A DNA stretch of 64,000 nt from Nitrososphaera sp. (GTDB lineage Archaea; Thermoproteota; Nitrososphaeria; Nitrososphaerales; Nitrososphaeraceae): NCBI GenBank assembly GCA_039938515.1, contig JBDUUL010000019.1:48881-112880 (forward strand). Reading direction: 5' to 3'. Below the pieces are notes generated by a model. That model was not told the DNA's origin. It ran no database searches and saw nothing but the letters and a program-made list of their open reading frames with translations. The position numbers and the translations under genes were made by a program. Every line of letters starts with the position of its first letter. Within the stretch, counting starts at the first letter, position 1. Below, piece by piece: positions 43,659 to 51,054 of the stretch.

Positions 43659-45287
43659 ATGATCTTTGGTAATCTCGGGAGACGCACGGCAGAGTATGCA
43701 GGTGCGCCGAGGACCGCAATGTTGTTTGTTGTCGCAGCGAGCCTTTTGCTGACTTTTTTTTCGCCTGCACTCCTGCTGCAAACGCGCGGCCCTCCGCTGC
43801 TTCGAGCCGCCGATGCGCAGCTCTCGGACAACGGCACCAACTATGAGCCGGACTCGCTATTCATCGCGCTTCTAAGCGGCGGAGACGCGCTGGTCGAATA
43901 CGACGTCAAGATCCCAAACCCGCAGACAGACTCGACTGTCGCGCTGTTTGGCACCCAGGACTTTAGGGATCTCATCGTCGCGGACTTTAACGACAAGTTG
44001 ATTGCCTACGACCTTGGGCCCGGAAAGAACCAGATAATACTGCGCTCGCCCAGCTCGGCTGACGCGAGGATAAGTTATTCCACCCAGGACCTGCTCAACA
44101 AGACCGGCAAGGTATGGACTTTTTCGATAGACTCGCCTATCGCATATACATTAAAGCTGCCGGCAAACAGCGTGCTCACTGACACTTCAGGCTCAGAGCC
44201 TCCAGCGATAAAGACGATAGGAGGGCAGTACCTGCTTACGTTCAATCCGGGCGTTTCGACGGTTTCCTATATCATCGGGGTCGTGGGGACTGAAAGCCAG
44301 GCAAGCATCGTGATAAAGGCCGCCGACACGACGATAAGGGAGGTAAAGCAGCAATATTCTGGCATAGTTCTGACCGCCGCGGAGGACATGCTAAAGAATG
44401 CCACGTCATTTTTTGCTGCTGGCAGGTTCACTGATGCGGAGAGCCTCGCAGGCAAGGCAAACGATGCGGCGGTGACGGCAGGGCAGGGATATTCCGACGC
44501 CCAGTCCGCGATATCAGCAGCCGAGCAGCAGATTGCGAACGCCAGCAGCCAGAACAGGGACACCACGGCTGCAAACGCGCTTCTGCAAACCTCAAAAGAC
44601 CAGTTTGCCCGGGGAGAGTATCCGCAGTCAAAGGACTCTGCCGAACAGGCGACGGGGGCCATCGGAGCGTCCAGCGCTGGCGGCAGCGGCAACAGCAACC
44701 TGCTCACACTTGGATTAGTTGTAGGGGCCGTGGCCGCAGCCGCAGGAGGCGGAGGATTTATCGTGCTCAGGATGCGCAGCCGGCCGCCCCTGCAGGTAGC
44801 ACCAAGGCAGAGCGAGGTTGAACCAGACTCCCGCCGGCAGATTGATGTTCAGAGTCCGGAACGCGACGGACCCATCGCGGACGTTCTCCGGCCAGAATCT
44901 GATCCGATAGAACCTGCATTAAGGACACCTTCGGACAAACTGAGAGACACCGGCCCGGCAGAGCATGCAGGATTTTCCGACCCGCTTGTCAGAGCCCCGG
45001 GTACGGCTGCACCAGAATCGCAGACCAACCCGAGCGTCCTAGCGAGGATAGTGAGCAGGATTATCCAGGAAAAGCCTGCACTCCGGCAGGAGGACAGGGA
45101 CGTCCTTTCATTTCTTGCGGAAAAGGAAGGCGCGGCGTTTGAGAGCGAGATCCGCGGCAAGTTCCAGCTTCCAAAGACAACCATCTGGAGGCTTGTCAAG
45201 AGGCTTGAAAGGGAGGACCTCGTAGAAATCCGCAAGGCCGGCGGCCAGAACCTCATAAAGCTCAGGTTTGAGGGAAGGCAGCAATAG
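43659..45287 (+). CDS. Membrane-tethered winged-helix regulator with extracellular sensor domain
   Basis: 542 residues. Signal helix (AMLFVVAASLLLTFFSPALLL), ~190-residue beta-rich extracellular domain, helical Ala/Gln/Asn-rich segment (~residues 210-330), one membrane helix after a Gly/Ser spacer (LGLVVGAVAAAAGGGGFIVL), a disordered cytoplasmic linker, and a C-terminal winged helix (DVLSFLAEKEGAAFESEIRG, PKTTIWRLVKRLEREDLVEI). The DNA-binding domain is thus held at the membrane. A signal received outside could act directly on transcription, or after proteolytic release. TATA-like CTTATAT at ~43616. Confidence 0.8.
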   Translation: MIFGNLGRRTAEYAGAPRTAMLFVVAASLLLTFFSPALLLQTRGPPLLRAADAQLSDNGTNYEPDSLFIALLSGGDALVEYDVKIPNPQTDSTVALFGTQDFRDLIVADFNDKLIAYDLGPGKNQIILRSPSSADARISYSTQDLLNKTGKVWTFSIDSPIAYTLKLPANSVLTDTSGSEPPAIKTIGGQYLLTFNPGVSTVSYIIGVVGTESQASIVIKAADTTIREVKQQYSGIVLTAAEDMLKNATSFFAAGRFTDAESLAGKANDAAVTAGQGYSDAQSAISAAEQQIANASSQNRDTTAANALLQTSKDQFARGEYPQSKDSAEQATGAIGASSAGGSGNSNLLTLGLVVGAVAAAAGGGGFIVLRMRSRPPLQVAPRQSEVEPDSRRQIDVQSPERDGPIADVLRPESDPIEPALRTPSDKLRDTGPAEHAGFSDPLVRAPGTAAPESQTNPSVLARIVSRIIQEKPALRQEDRDVLSFLAEKEGAAFESEIRGKFQLPKTTIWRLVKRLEREDLVEIRKAGGQNLIKLRFEGRQQ

Positions 45288-45459
45288 ACAGGAAAAGTTG
45301 CACCTGAAATCAGGGCCTATCCGGATTCAGCCAAAGGCATGGAAAAATTTTTATGCTAAATCTGGAAAGCGGGCATAACTCTTGTGCGTAACGATAATCG
45401 ATTTGATAAGAATTTTGCTATTTCGAGCCAAATATGTGATAAAATCACTCGCCTCCATA

Positions 45460-45470
45460 TTTTTATATTT
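45460..45470 (+). promoter_or_regulatory. TATA box of the CBS/zinc-finger gene
   Basis: TTTTTATATTT centred 29 bases before ATG 45494; leaderless spacing. The rest of the ~200-base gap upstream shows no gene. Confidence 0.6.
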
Positions 45471-45493
45471 CCATTGACAAGTAACCTTCTGTT

Positions 45494-46123
45494 ATGGCCC
45501 GCCAAGAGGATCTTTCCGCATCCCTGCTCTCAAGCCCGATCGAGCACTACGTAAACACAAACATCGTGATACTCGGCAGTACCGACAACGCGGCTGACGC
45601 GCTCAAGATGATAAAGGAGAGGGCAATCAGAAGCGTCCTTGTTTCGCACCAGGGAGAAGTAATAGGCCTGGTCAGCAAGACCGACATCCTCTTCAAGGTG
45701 ATGGCGCAGGGCAAGAATCCCGAAAAGATAAAGCTGCGCGAAATAATGTCCTCCCCTGTAATTGCCGTCGGGCCGGCCAACACGGTGCAGGAGGTTCTAG
45801 GAGTGATGGACAAGCACGTGATACGCCAGGTGATTGTGAGCTCGGAGTCAAAGGTGCTTGGGATGGTAAACCGCGACGAGATGTTTGAGACCATATACAG
45901 GTCCACCATGGTCGACGTTGACACGGCAATCGAGGGCACCCCGGTGTGCATAATCAACCCAAAGGCCATCGTCTACGTGAAGGACATTACGACGGCAAAC
46001 CTGGTCTGCCCCTACTGCGAGTCTCCGTTTGACACGTCCGAGGGCCTCTCAAACCACATCGACCGGCTTCACACTGGCAGCGGCGTCCTAGAAGGCGACG
46101 CGCGCAAACTGTACGAGCAGTAG
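45494..46123 (+). CDS. CBS-pair protein fused to a C-terminal C2H2-like zinc finger
   Basis: 209 residues. Two CBS domains (residues ~15-75 and ~80-140; IRSVLVSHQGEVIGLVSKTDI, REIMSSPVIAVGP) form an adenosine-nucleotide sensor. Then a linker and, near the C-terminus, VCPYCESPFDTSEGLSNHIDRLH, a Cys2-His2 finger. The fusion suggests that nucleotide binding controls contact with nucleic acid or a partner. Clear TATA box upstream. Confidence 0.85.
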   Translation: MARQEDLSASLLSSPIEHYVNTNIVILGSTDNAADALKMIKERAIRSVLVSHQGEVIGLVSKTDILFKVMAQGKNPEKIKLREIMSSPVIAVGPANTVQEVLGVMDKHVIRQVIVSSESKVLGMVNRDEMFETIYRSTMVDVDTAIEGTPVCIINPKAIVYVKDITTANLVCPYCESPFDTSEGLSNHIDRLHTGSGVLEGDARKLYEQ

Positions 46124-46235
46124 ATCTTTGCGCAGTCTTAGGCAATTCGCCATGTCGCCGGGACGTGCATTAATAGAATATATTATACGTGAGAAAAAAA
46201 GCAGCAGCTGGCTCAGGCCGTGCCAGCCAGAGAGT

Positions 46236-46325
46236 GCCGGGGTAGCTCAGCTTGGTTAGAGCGTACGACTCATAATCTCAACATAAGAAATCGTAAGGTC
46301 GCGGGCTCAAATCCCGCCTCCGGCA
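46236..46325 (+). tRNA. tRNA-Met (CAU, elongator type) with 15-nt intron
   Basis: Acceptor GCCGGGG/CUCCGGC, D stem GCUC/GAGC, anticodon stem UACGA/UCGUA, T stem GCGGG/CCCGC and discriminator A. The anticodon loop CUCAUA is followed by a 15-nt insert (46275-46289) and A, i.e. an intron at 37/38. The lack of the A1-U72 pair and of three G-C pairs in the anticodon stem argues against initiator; the acceptor is typical of elongator Met. CCA not encoded. An A/T-rich TATA-like run (~46170-46186) lies upstream. Confidence 0.92.
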
Positions 46326-46407
46326 CTATCATACTCAAGCCGTCCGGCCCTTATATCTCCAGAGTCAAGACTTTTTCGTTCCATCCGGATTGAAGACTAC
46401 GCATTAC

Positions 46408-47397
46408 TTATTTTTTGGCCATTTCCGCCAGCCATGAAAATATTGTCTCCTCAGCTGCTTTGTCAAGATCTGTATCTGAAGAGCAATAGTGCGAGGAGGC
46501 ATACTCGGCCGTGAGACTTTCTTTTGGCAATTCCTCAGACCTAAGTACATGATTGGCATTTTCAGGATAGTAGAACGAAACGCCTGCTTTTCCACGAGTG
46601 GCTGTTTCCAATGCCCTCCCGTCTATCTGCCAGTTAATCTGGATGTCCTTCTTTCCTATCATGATCAGAATAGGCGCCGATATTTTTGCAACATGCTCAG
46701 AAAGGCTGTAATTCCATAATTCTCTTGAAAAAGGCAAGTTAGCTTTATTCTCTAATCCGCGAAGCAGCAGCTTTGCGCTCTCAGGAATCGACGGTCCTAC
46801 CTTCAGTGGCCTGCTAGCAAGAAAGTCTGCGATCGCGGCATCATAGTCTTTCATAATAGATTCCGCGTACGGCAGATTCCTTGCCTGAGCGAAAATTTGC
46901 ATGCGGGCGACTTCGCCAATCGTTCTTCCCGGCGGTCCTGTAAGAACCAGCCCCTTGAACAGATTTGTCTTGGCTTGAAGCTGGTAGTTTACCGCATGAA
47001 TGGCTCCTTCGCTATTGGTAAGGGCAAATACTTTGTCGTTGTCGATCCCATCTTCAGCAATAACGGTTTTGACTGCACCGAATAACTCATCCAAGTGGGT
47101 TTGCATACTGATTTTCCCCGCAAATTTTGAAAGGTTTTCGCTCACGCGAGGACCCGAAGCCATCTTGTCATAGCGAAGAGTCACAAAGCCATGATTTGCG
47201 AGTGCCTCCGCAAGTAACCTCCCACTGCCGTTTGTTCCGGGAAGCAGAGGTGAGCACCAATTTCTGTCAGTGGGCCCGCTACCTGCAACAAGTATCACAG
47301 CATGACGATTACCGCTGCTTTTTGGCCTTGTAATGGTTCCATTTATTGGAATGTCGAGAGCCTTCCACGAAACTTCCTCGTTTTCAATCTCAAACAA
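46408..47397 (-). CDS. Alpha/beta hydrolase
   Basis: 329 residues, TTG start. N-terminal strand region then VAGSGPTDRNW (oxyanion area), RYDKMASG, nucleophile in ALTNSEGAIHA (a TNSEG variant of GxSxG), Asp in MIGKKDIQI and His in ENANHVLR. Similar to bacterial dienelactone-hydrolase/esterase-like exported enzymes, but without a signal peptide here. The AT-richer base content and divergent elbow hint at acquisition by transfer, which is inference. Confidence 0.8.
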   Translation of the reverse strand: MFEIENEEVSWKALDIPINGTITRPKSSGNRHAVILVAGSGPTDRNWCSPLLPGTNGSGRLLAEALANHGFVTLRYDKMASGPRVSENLSKFAGKISMQTHLDELFGAVKTVIAEDGIDNDKVFALTNSEGAIHAVNYQLQAKTNLFKGLVLTGPPGRTIGEVARMQIFAQARNLPYAESIMKDYDAAIADFLASRPLKVGPSIPESAKLLLRGLENKANLPFSRELWNYSLSEHVAKISAPILIMIGKKDIQINWQIDGRALETATRGKAGVSFYYPENANHVLRSEELPKESLTAEYASSHYCSSDTDLDKAAEETIFSWLAEMAKK

Positions 47398-47616
47398 ATG
47401 CGGCTACCACTAGGAAAACGAGGATGGCATTTAATTGATGTTCCCCGCGGTGAAAGCATCTTGTGTATAAACAAGAAATTCTGTTTCATGAGACTCTCGC
47501 AATGGAACGAGTCGGGCCAGAACTCGGGCATGATTTCTGATGCCAGTGTCCAGCCTCCGGCACCTTTAATGATCTGCAAAGGTGCTCCTGAATCAGGCTT
47601 ATGGTATGCGGCCGGT

Positions 47617-48372
47617 CTAGAATCCGGAAATCAGTGCCCGCACCGATTTGGATCTGACGCACTCTTTAACGGTTTTGCCTGCGCGATCGGTGTCTGTGAG
47701 GCTTGCACCGTTATCAAGAAGCAACCGGATGATTTTGCCTTGTTCTCTGCGGGCCATTGCAGACCCGCTGCCCCCTCGCCCCGTATCCTGCACTGCAAGG
47801 TGTAGTGGCGTAGAGCCTGTCCCATTCCTTCTGACTACATCCGCCCCATTTCGGATAAGGGCCTGAACGGCGGCCGTGGAGCGCGTACGCACTGCGCGGT
47901 GAAGAGGAGAGACGCCACTTTTGTCCGCAGAATCAGGATCTGCGCCTGCCCCAACCAGGTACTCGATGATCGCGTACTGAGCGTCTGGGTCCCACAGAGG
48001 GCCGCCAGGCGCCCCATCGGCCGCATAGTGCAGCGGCTCTGCGCCGCGCCGGTTTTTCGCTCGAACGCTTGCGTGTCTGCGTACAAGTTCTACCGCAAAG
48101 TCTCGCTGGTAAGCTGCAGAAGCAACATGCAGCGCTGTGTCTCCGGCATAGAGATAGTGAGAAACCTGTCTCAGAAAGAAAGCACTTGCATTGGAGCGAT
48201 TGGCACCTCCCGTGAGCGTCGCACGCGCAAGTTGTGGCGATTCGGCCAGCAACTGGGAAGCTCTTTGGTGGTCCCTCAAACCAATTGACTCAAAAAGCAT
48301 CCCGAGCGCCTGTTGGTCGCTATCTGGGTGAAGACCAGTCGTTGAGTCGCGTCCCGTGCGCTCTCCTCGCAA
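47617..48372 (-). CDS. Ankyrin-repeat protein
   Basis: About 250 residues; the start is unsettled (TTG 48372, TTG 48402 or ATG 48300). A TATA-like GCTATATC near 48395 favours 48372. At least four ankyrin repeats: GDTALHVASAAYQRDFAVEL, GAEPLHYAADG, GVSPLHRAVRTRS and GSTPLHLAVQD, with GADPD and GASLTD ends. Such solenoids mediate protein contacts. Ankyrin proteins are uncommon in archaea. No signal peptide is evident. Confidence 0.8.
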   Translation of the reverse strand: MRGERTGRDSTTGLHPDSDQQALGMLFESIGLRDHQRASQLLAESPQLARATLTGGANRSNASAFFLRQVSHYLYAGDTALHVASAAYQRDFAVELVRRHASVRAKNRRGAEPLHYAADGAPGGPLWDPDAQYAIIEYLVGAGADPDSADKSGVSPLHRAVRTRSTAAVQALIRNGADVVRRNGTGSTPLHLAVQDTGRGGSGSAMARREQGKIIRLLLDNGASLTDTDRAGKTVKECVRSKSVRALISGF

Positions 48373-48547
48373 AACTATGCAGTATGAAAAAAGATATAGC
48401 AATTAAAGAACTTTAAGTCTGCTAAAAGAATTCTCGTCTGGATTCTCCACGCCCCTTTAGTTATCAAAATCTCCGGGAGTTGTCCGAATTCTTTAGCACA
48501 AGTGCAGCCTAATTGTATTTAGATAAGGATCTTGATAAGTGCAATCG

Positions 48548-49888
48548 ATGGCAAAGGGAGAAATGATTCTCTCACTTAAGGTGCTCGAAGCATATACAAG
48601 AGATGTTGGCCGCGGCGTTGCTCGCATAGATTATAATTCCATGGATTCACTTGGTGCGTCAACCGGCGACGTTCTTGAAATCAGAGGGAAACGCAGGACA
48701 GTCGCAAAAAGCCTTCCGATTTACCCCTCAGATGAAGGAAAAGGGGTCATAAGGTTTGACGGCCTTGTCAGAAACAATGCAGGGATTGCCATCGGCGATA
48801 CTGTAATTGTGAAGAAGGTCAAAGCCCTTAAGGCAGACAAAGTAGTAGTTGCCCCGGCTGAGGCAATTCCACCTATTGACGAGCGTTACCTTGCCGATGC
48901 GCTTGAAAGCGTGCCACTAATCAAAGGTGACAACGTAATGGTGCCTTACTTTGGTGGCAGGCTCACTTTTCAGGTAATAGGAGTCACACCTGAGGCTGAT
49001 GCAGGACTTGTCACTCAAAAGACCATATTCCAGATCGCAGAAAAAGGCGACACGTTAAGGGGAGTACAGCTGGTCACATACGAGGACATTGGCGGACTGA
49101 AGGAAGAGATCCAAAAGGTGCGCGAAATGATAGAGCTTCCTCTGAGGCATCCTGAAATTTTCGAAAAGCTCGGGACGAGGATCCCCAAGTCGATTCTTTT
49201 CAGAGGTCCTACTGGAACCGGAAAGACACATTTGGCCAGGGCGGGCGCAAGCGTTTCTAGCGTGCATTTCATCCCCATTGCTGCAACTGAAATAATCAGT
49301 AAATACCATGGCGAAGCGGAGGCCAAGCTCAGGGAAATTTTCAAGGAGGCGAAGGAAAAGGCCCCCTCAATAATATTCATTGACGAAATTGACTCGATAG
49401 CTCCTATTAGGAAAATCTCGAGTGAGGCCGAAAGAAAGCTCTCCTCTCAGTTGCTGTCCCTGATGGACGGACTCGAATCAAGGGGCACTGTCTTTGTAAT
49501 CGCGGCGACCAATAGGCATGAGGCAGTCGACCCGGCGTTCAGAAGACCGGGGCGATTTGATGTCGAGATAGAGTTCAGGATTCCCGACCAAAATGCTCGG
49601 CTTGAAATCTTGAAGATCTATGCAGGGCGGATAAGGGAGCTTGGAGCTGACGTCGACCTTGAAAAAATCGCCTCGATGACAGAGGGTTTCACGGGGGCGG
49701 ATCTGGAATACCTGTGTACAGACGCATCAATGAATTGCATAAAGAGAATGCTCCAGATTGATGCCCTGTACAGCACGCCGGATCCAATAAGCAATGAGGA
49801 GCTGAAAAAACTCGAAGTTAACATGAGCGACTTTGAAGCAGCAGCCGATTCGCTGTCAAAAACAAAGAAAGCAATTCCCAGAGAGTAG
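48548..49888 (+). CDS. CDC48-like AAA ATPase with a single ATPase domain
   Basis: About 446 residues. The N-terminal double-psi barrel (LEAYTRDVGRGVARID, GDVLEIRGKR) and the following beta domain match CDC48/p97. One AAA module follows: GPTGTGKT (Walker A), IIFIDEIDSIAP (Walker B), ATNRHEAVDPAFRRPGRFD with arginine fingers, and EGFTGADLEYLC. The frame then stops after ~50 residues, with no second ATPase ring coded downstream; normal CDC48 is ~730-800 residues. The Walker A proline is replaced (GPT for GPP). Probably a specialised unfoldase paralogue. Confidence 0.85.
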   Translation: MAKGEMILSLKVLEAYTRDVGRGVARIDYNSMDSLGASTGDVLEIRGKRRTVAKSLPIYPSDEGKGVIRFDGLVRNNAGIAIGDTVIVKKVKALKADKVVVAPAEAIPPIDERYLADALESVPLIKGDNVMVPYFGGRLTFQVIGVTPEADAGLVTQKTIFQIAEKGDTLRGVQLVTYEDIGGLKEEIQKVREMIELPLRHPEIFEKLGTRIPKSILFRGPTGTGKTHLARAGASVSSVHFIPIAATEIISKYHGEAEAKLREIFKEAKEKAPSIIFIDEIDSIAPIRKISSEAERKLSSQLLSLMDGLESRGTVFVIAATNRHEAVDPAFRRPGRFDVEIEFRIPDQNARLEILKIYAGRIRELGADVDLEKIASMTEGFTGADLEYLCTDASMNCIKRMLQIDALYSTPDPISNEELKKLEVNMSDFEAAADSLSKTKKAIPRE

Positions 49889-49953
49889 GGCGCTAGCCTC
49901 TGTCTTGAACATAGTCCATATCCTAGCGATTCCAACACTAGAAAGCAAAATGG

Positions 49954-50106
49954 TTAACAAACACTCGGCAAATTGACCTCTCCCTTTGGAACTATCAATC
50001 TGCGCTGGAGCTTTTCGTACTTTCTGAGAATAACGGCATCCCTCCGCGCCTCTCGTCTGTCACAAACCGTCTGTCCGGCCAAGCCTCGTGCGGGCGCGAT
50101 TCGCAT
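49954..50106 (-). CDS. Small basic hypothetical protein
   Basis: 50 residues from ATG 50106: starts MRIAPARGLAGQTVCD and contains RREARRDAVILRKYEKLQRR, a basic helix. An A/T-rich AAATATACC on the minus strand lies about 25-30 bases upstream. Small, basic and without homology known to me; it could be noise in the 250-base gap between the ATPase and CBS genes. Confidence 0.35.
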   Translation of the reverse strand: MRIAPARGLAGQTVCDRREARRDAVILRKYEKLQRRLIVPKGEVNLPSVC

Positions 50107-50144
50107 GAACCCATAAAAGCAATCCGGGTATATTTCATTTCGGC

Positions 50145-50600
50145 ATGAAGTCCATTGGTGAAATAATGTCAAAGAAAATCGAGACCATTGACATTAACGC
50201 GACGGCCCACGACGCTGCAATGAAAATGAAGGACAAGAACGTCAGCTCGCTTCTCGTTGTCGACCAGCAAAGCGAGCAAGTCAACCAGGGCATACTCACC
50301 GAGCGCGACCTCGTAAGGAGGGTCTGTGCTACAGACGAGCCGGACCTGAATGTCCCGGTAAAGACCATAATGTCTTCGCCAATTGCATTCATCGACCCTT
50401 TCTCCCCGGTAGAAGTGGCTGCAGATAACATGCGCCACTACGGCATGCGCCACTTTTTGGTTGCCGACGAGTCTGGAAAAGCGCTTGGCATCATTACGCT
50501 ATCCGACCTTGCGGGATACCTGGCAGAAAACGTCAACATTGATGACGTGAACGCAACAATCCTAAAGGCGCTCAAGGACGAAGGAGGATACCCCTCCTAG
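50145..50600 (+). CDS. CBS-pair protein
   Basis: 151 residues. Two CBS domains: IGEIMSKKIETIDINATAHDA with GILTERDLVRRV, and KTIMSSPIAFIDPFSP with ALGIITLSDLAGYL. Stand-alone CBS pairs sense AMP/ATP/SAM and regulate partner proteins. Shorter than, and not fused like, the CBS protein at 45494. ATG start; ATAAAAG about 30 bases upstream. Confidence 0.9.
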   Translation: MKSIGEIMSKKIETIDINATAHDAAMKMKDKNVSSLLVVDQQSEQVNQGILTERDLVRRVCATDEPDLNVPVKTIMSSPIAFIDPFSPVEVAADNMRHYGMRHFLVADESGKALGIITLSDLAGYLAENVNIDDVNATILKALKDEGGYPS

Positions 50601-50652
50601 GCGCAATCCCGTTCCAGGTTTTATTCCCTGTCTTTTACCCTTAAAGTAGAAA

Positions 50653-50826
50653 CTAGTACGAGTGTACCTGCGACTTGTGCTCGCGCAGGTATTTTTTCTT
50701 CTTGAAGCGCTCGTTACACTTGTCACACTTGAAAGGTCTTTCAAACTCCTCAAGGAAGCGCCGCTTGCGCTCTTCTGGTGACTCTTCTACCGTCTTTGGA
50801 GCGCCATCTGCGGAGGGATTTATCAT
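50653..50826 (-). CDS. C2H2 zinc-finger mini-protein
   Basis: 57 residues from ATG 50826 (a TTG at 50838 is also in frame). Acidic N-terminal half (EESPEERKRRFLEEF) then a full classical finger FKCDKCNERFKKKKYLREHKSQVH: Cys-x2-Cys-x12-His-x4-His with the TFIIIA-type Phe and Leu core. Very basic finger, so nucleic acid binding is likely. Single-finger proteins of this kind occur in archaea, mostly uncharacterised. Confidence 0.8.
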   Translation of the reverse strand: MINPSADGAPKTVEESPEERKRRFLEEFERPFKCDKCNERFKKKKYLREHKSQVHSY

Positions 50827-50950
50827 GCTAACGATCAATGCAAACCACTTTTTCGTTTATTTACTTTAAGTAAAAGAGTTCTAATTTCACGCGTCACGGC
50901 CAAAACGACAGTGACACTCATATAGAGTTTCAAGATGCCTTTTTGATAGT

Positions 50951-51048
50951 GCCGTCGTAGCTCAGCCTGGGAGAGCACTCGACTGATTTTCAATATCAGG
51001 GTGAAGCTGAAGACCGAGCTGTCGTGAGCTCAAATCTCACCGGCGGCA
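50951..51048 (+). tRNA. tRNA-Phe (GAA) with 24-nt intron at the unusual 30/31 site
   Basis: Acceptor GCCGUCG/CGGCGGC, D stem GCUC/GAGC, T stem GUGAG/CUCAC, discriminator A. Removing 50982-51005 leaves anticodon stem CUCGG/CCGAG perfectly paired and loop CUGAAGA, anticodon GAA. The precursor then folds as a textbook bulge-helix-bulge: bulge CG^A, 4-bp helix CACU/GGUG, bulge AA^G and inner helix CUGAU/AUCAG. TATA-like CATATAGAG (~50918-50926) precedes it. Confidence 0.9.
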
Positions 51049-51054
51049 CCTATA

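Noticed and set aside
47343..47579. Minus-strand frame of 78 codons (GAGGWTLASEIMPEF) between the hydrolase and ankyrin genes.
   Set aside because: It runs into the hydrolase start and lacks promoter or family support; a gene remnant cannot be excluded.
50978..51020. A 5-bp stem CUGAU/AUCAG with loop UUUCAAU inside the tRNA at 50951, which would read as a UCA (suppressor or selenocysteine) anticodon arm.
   Set aside because: It is the inner helix of the intron; removing 50982-51005 gives a perfect Phe anticodon stem and loop, and no other tRNA part would fit the UCA reading.
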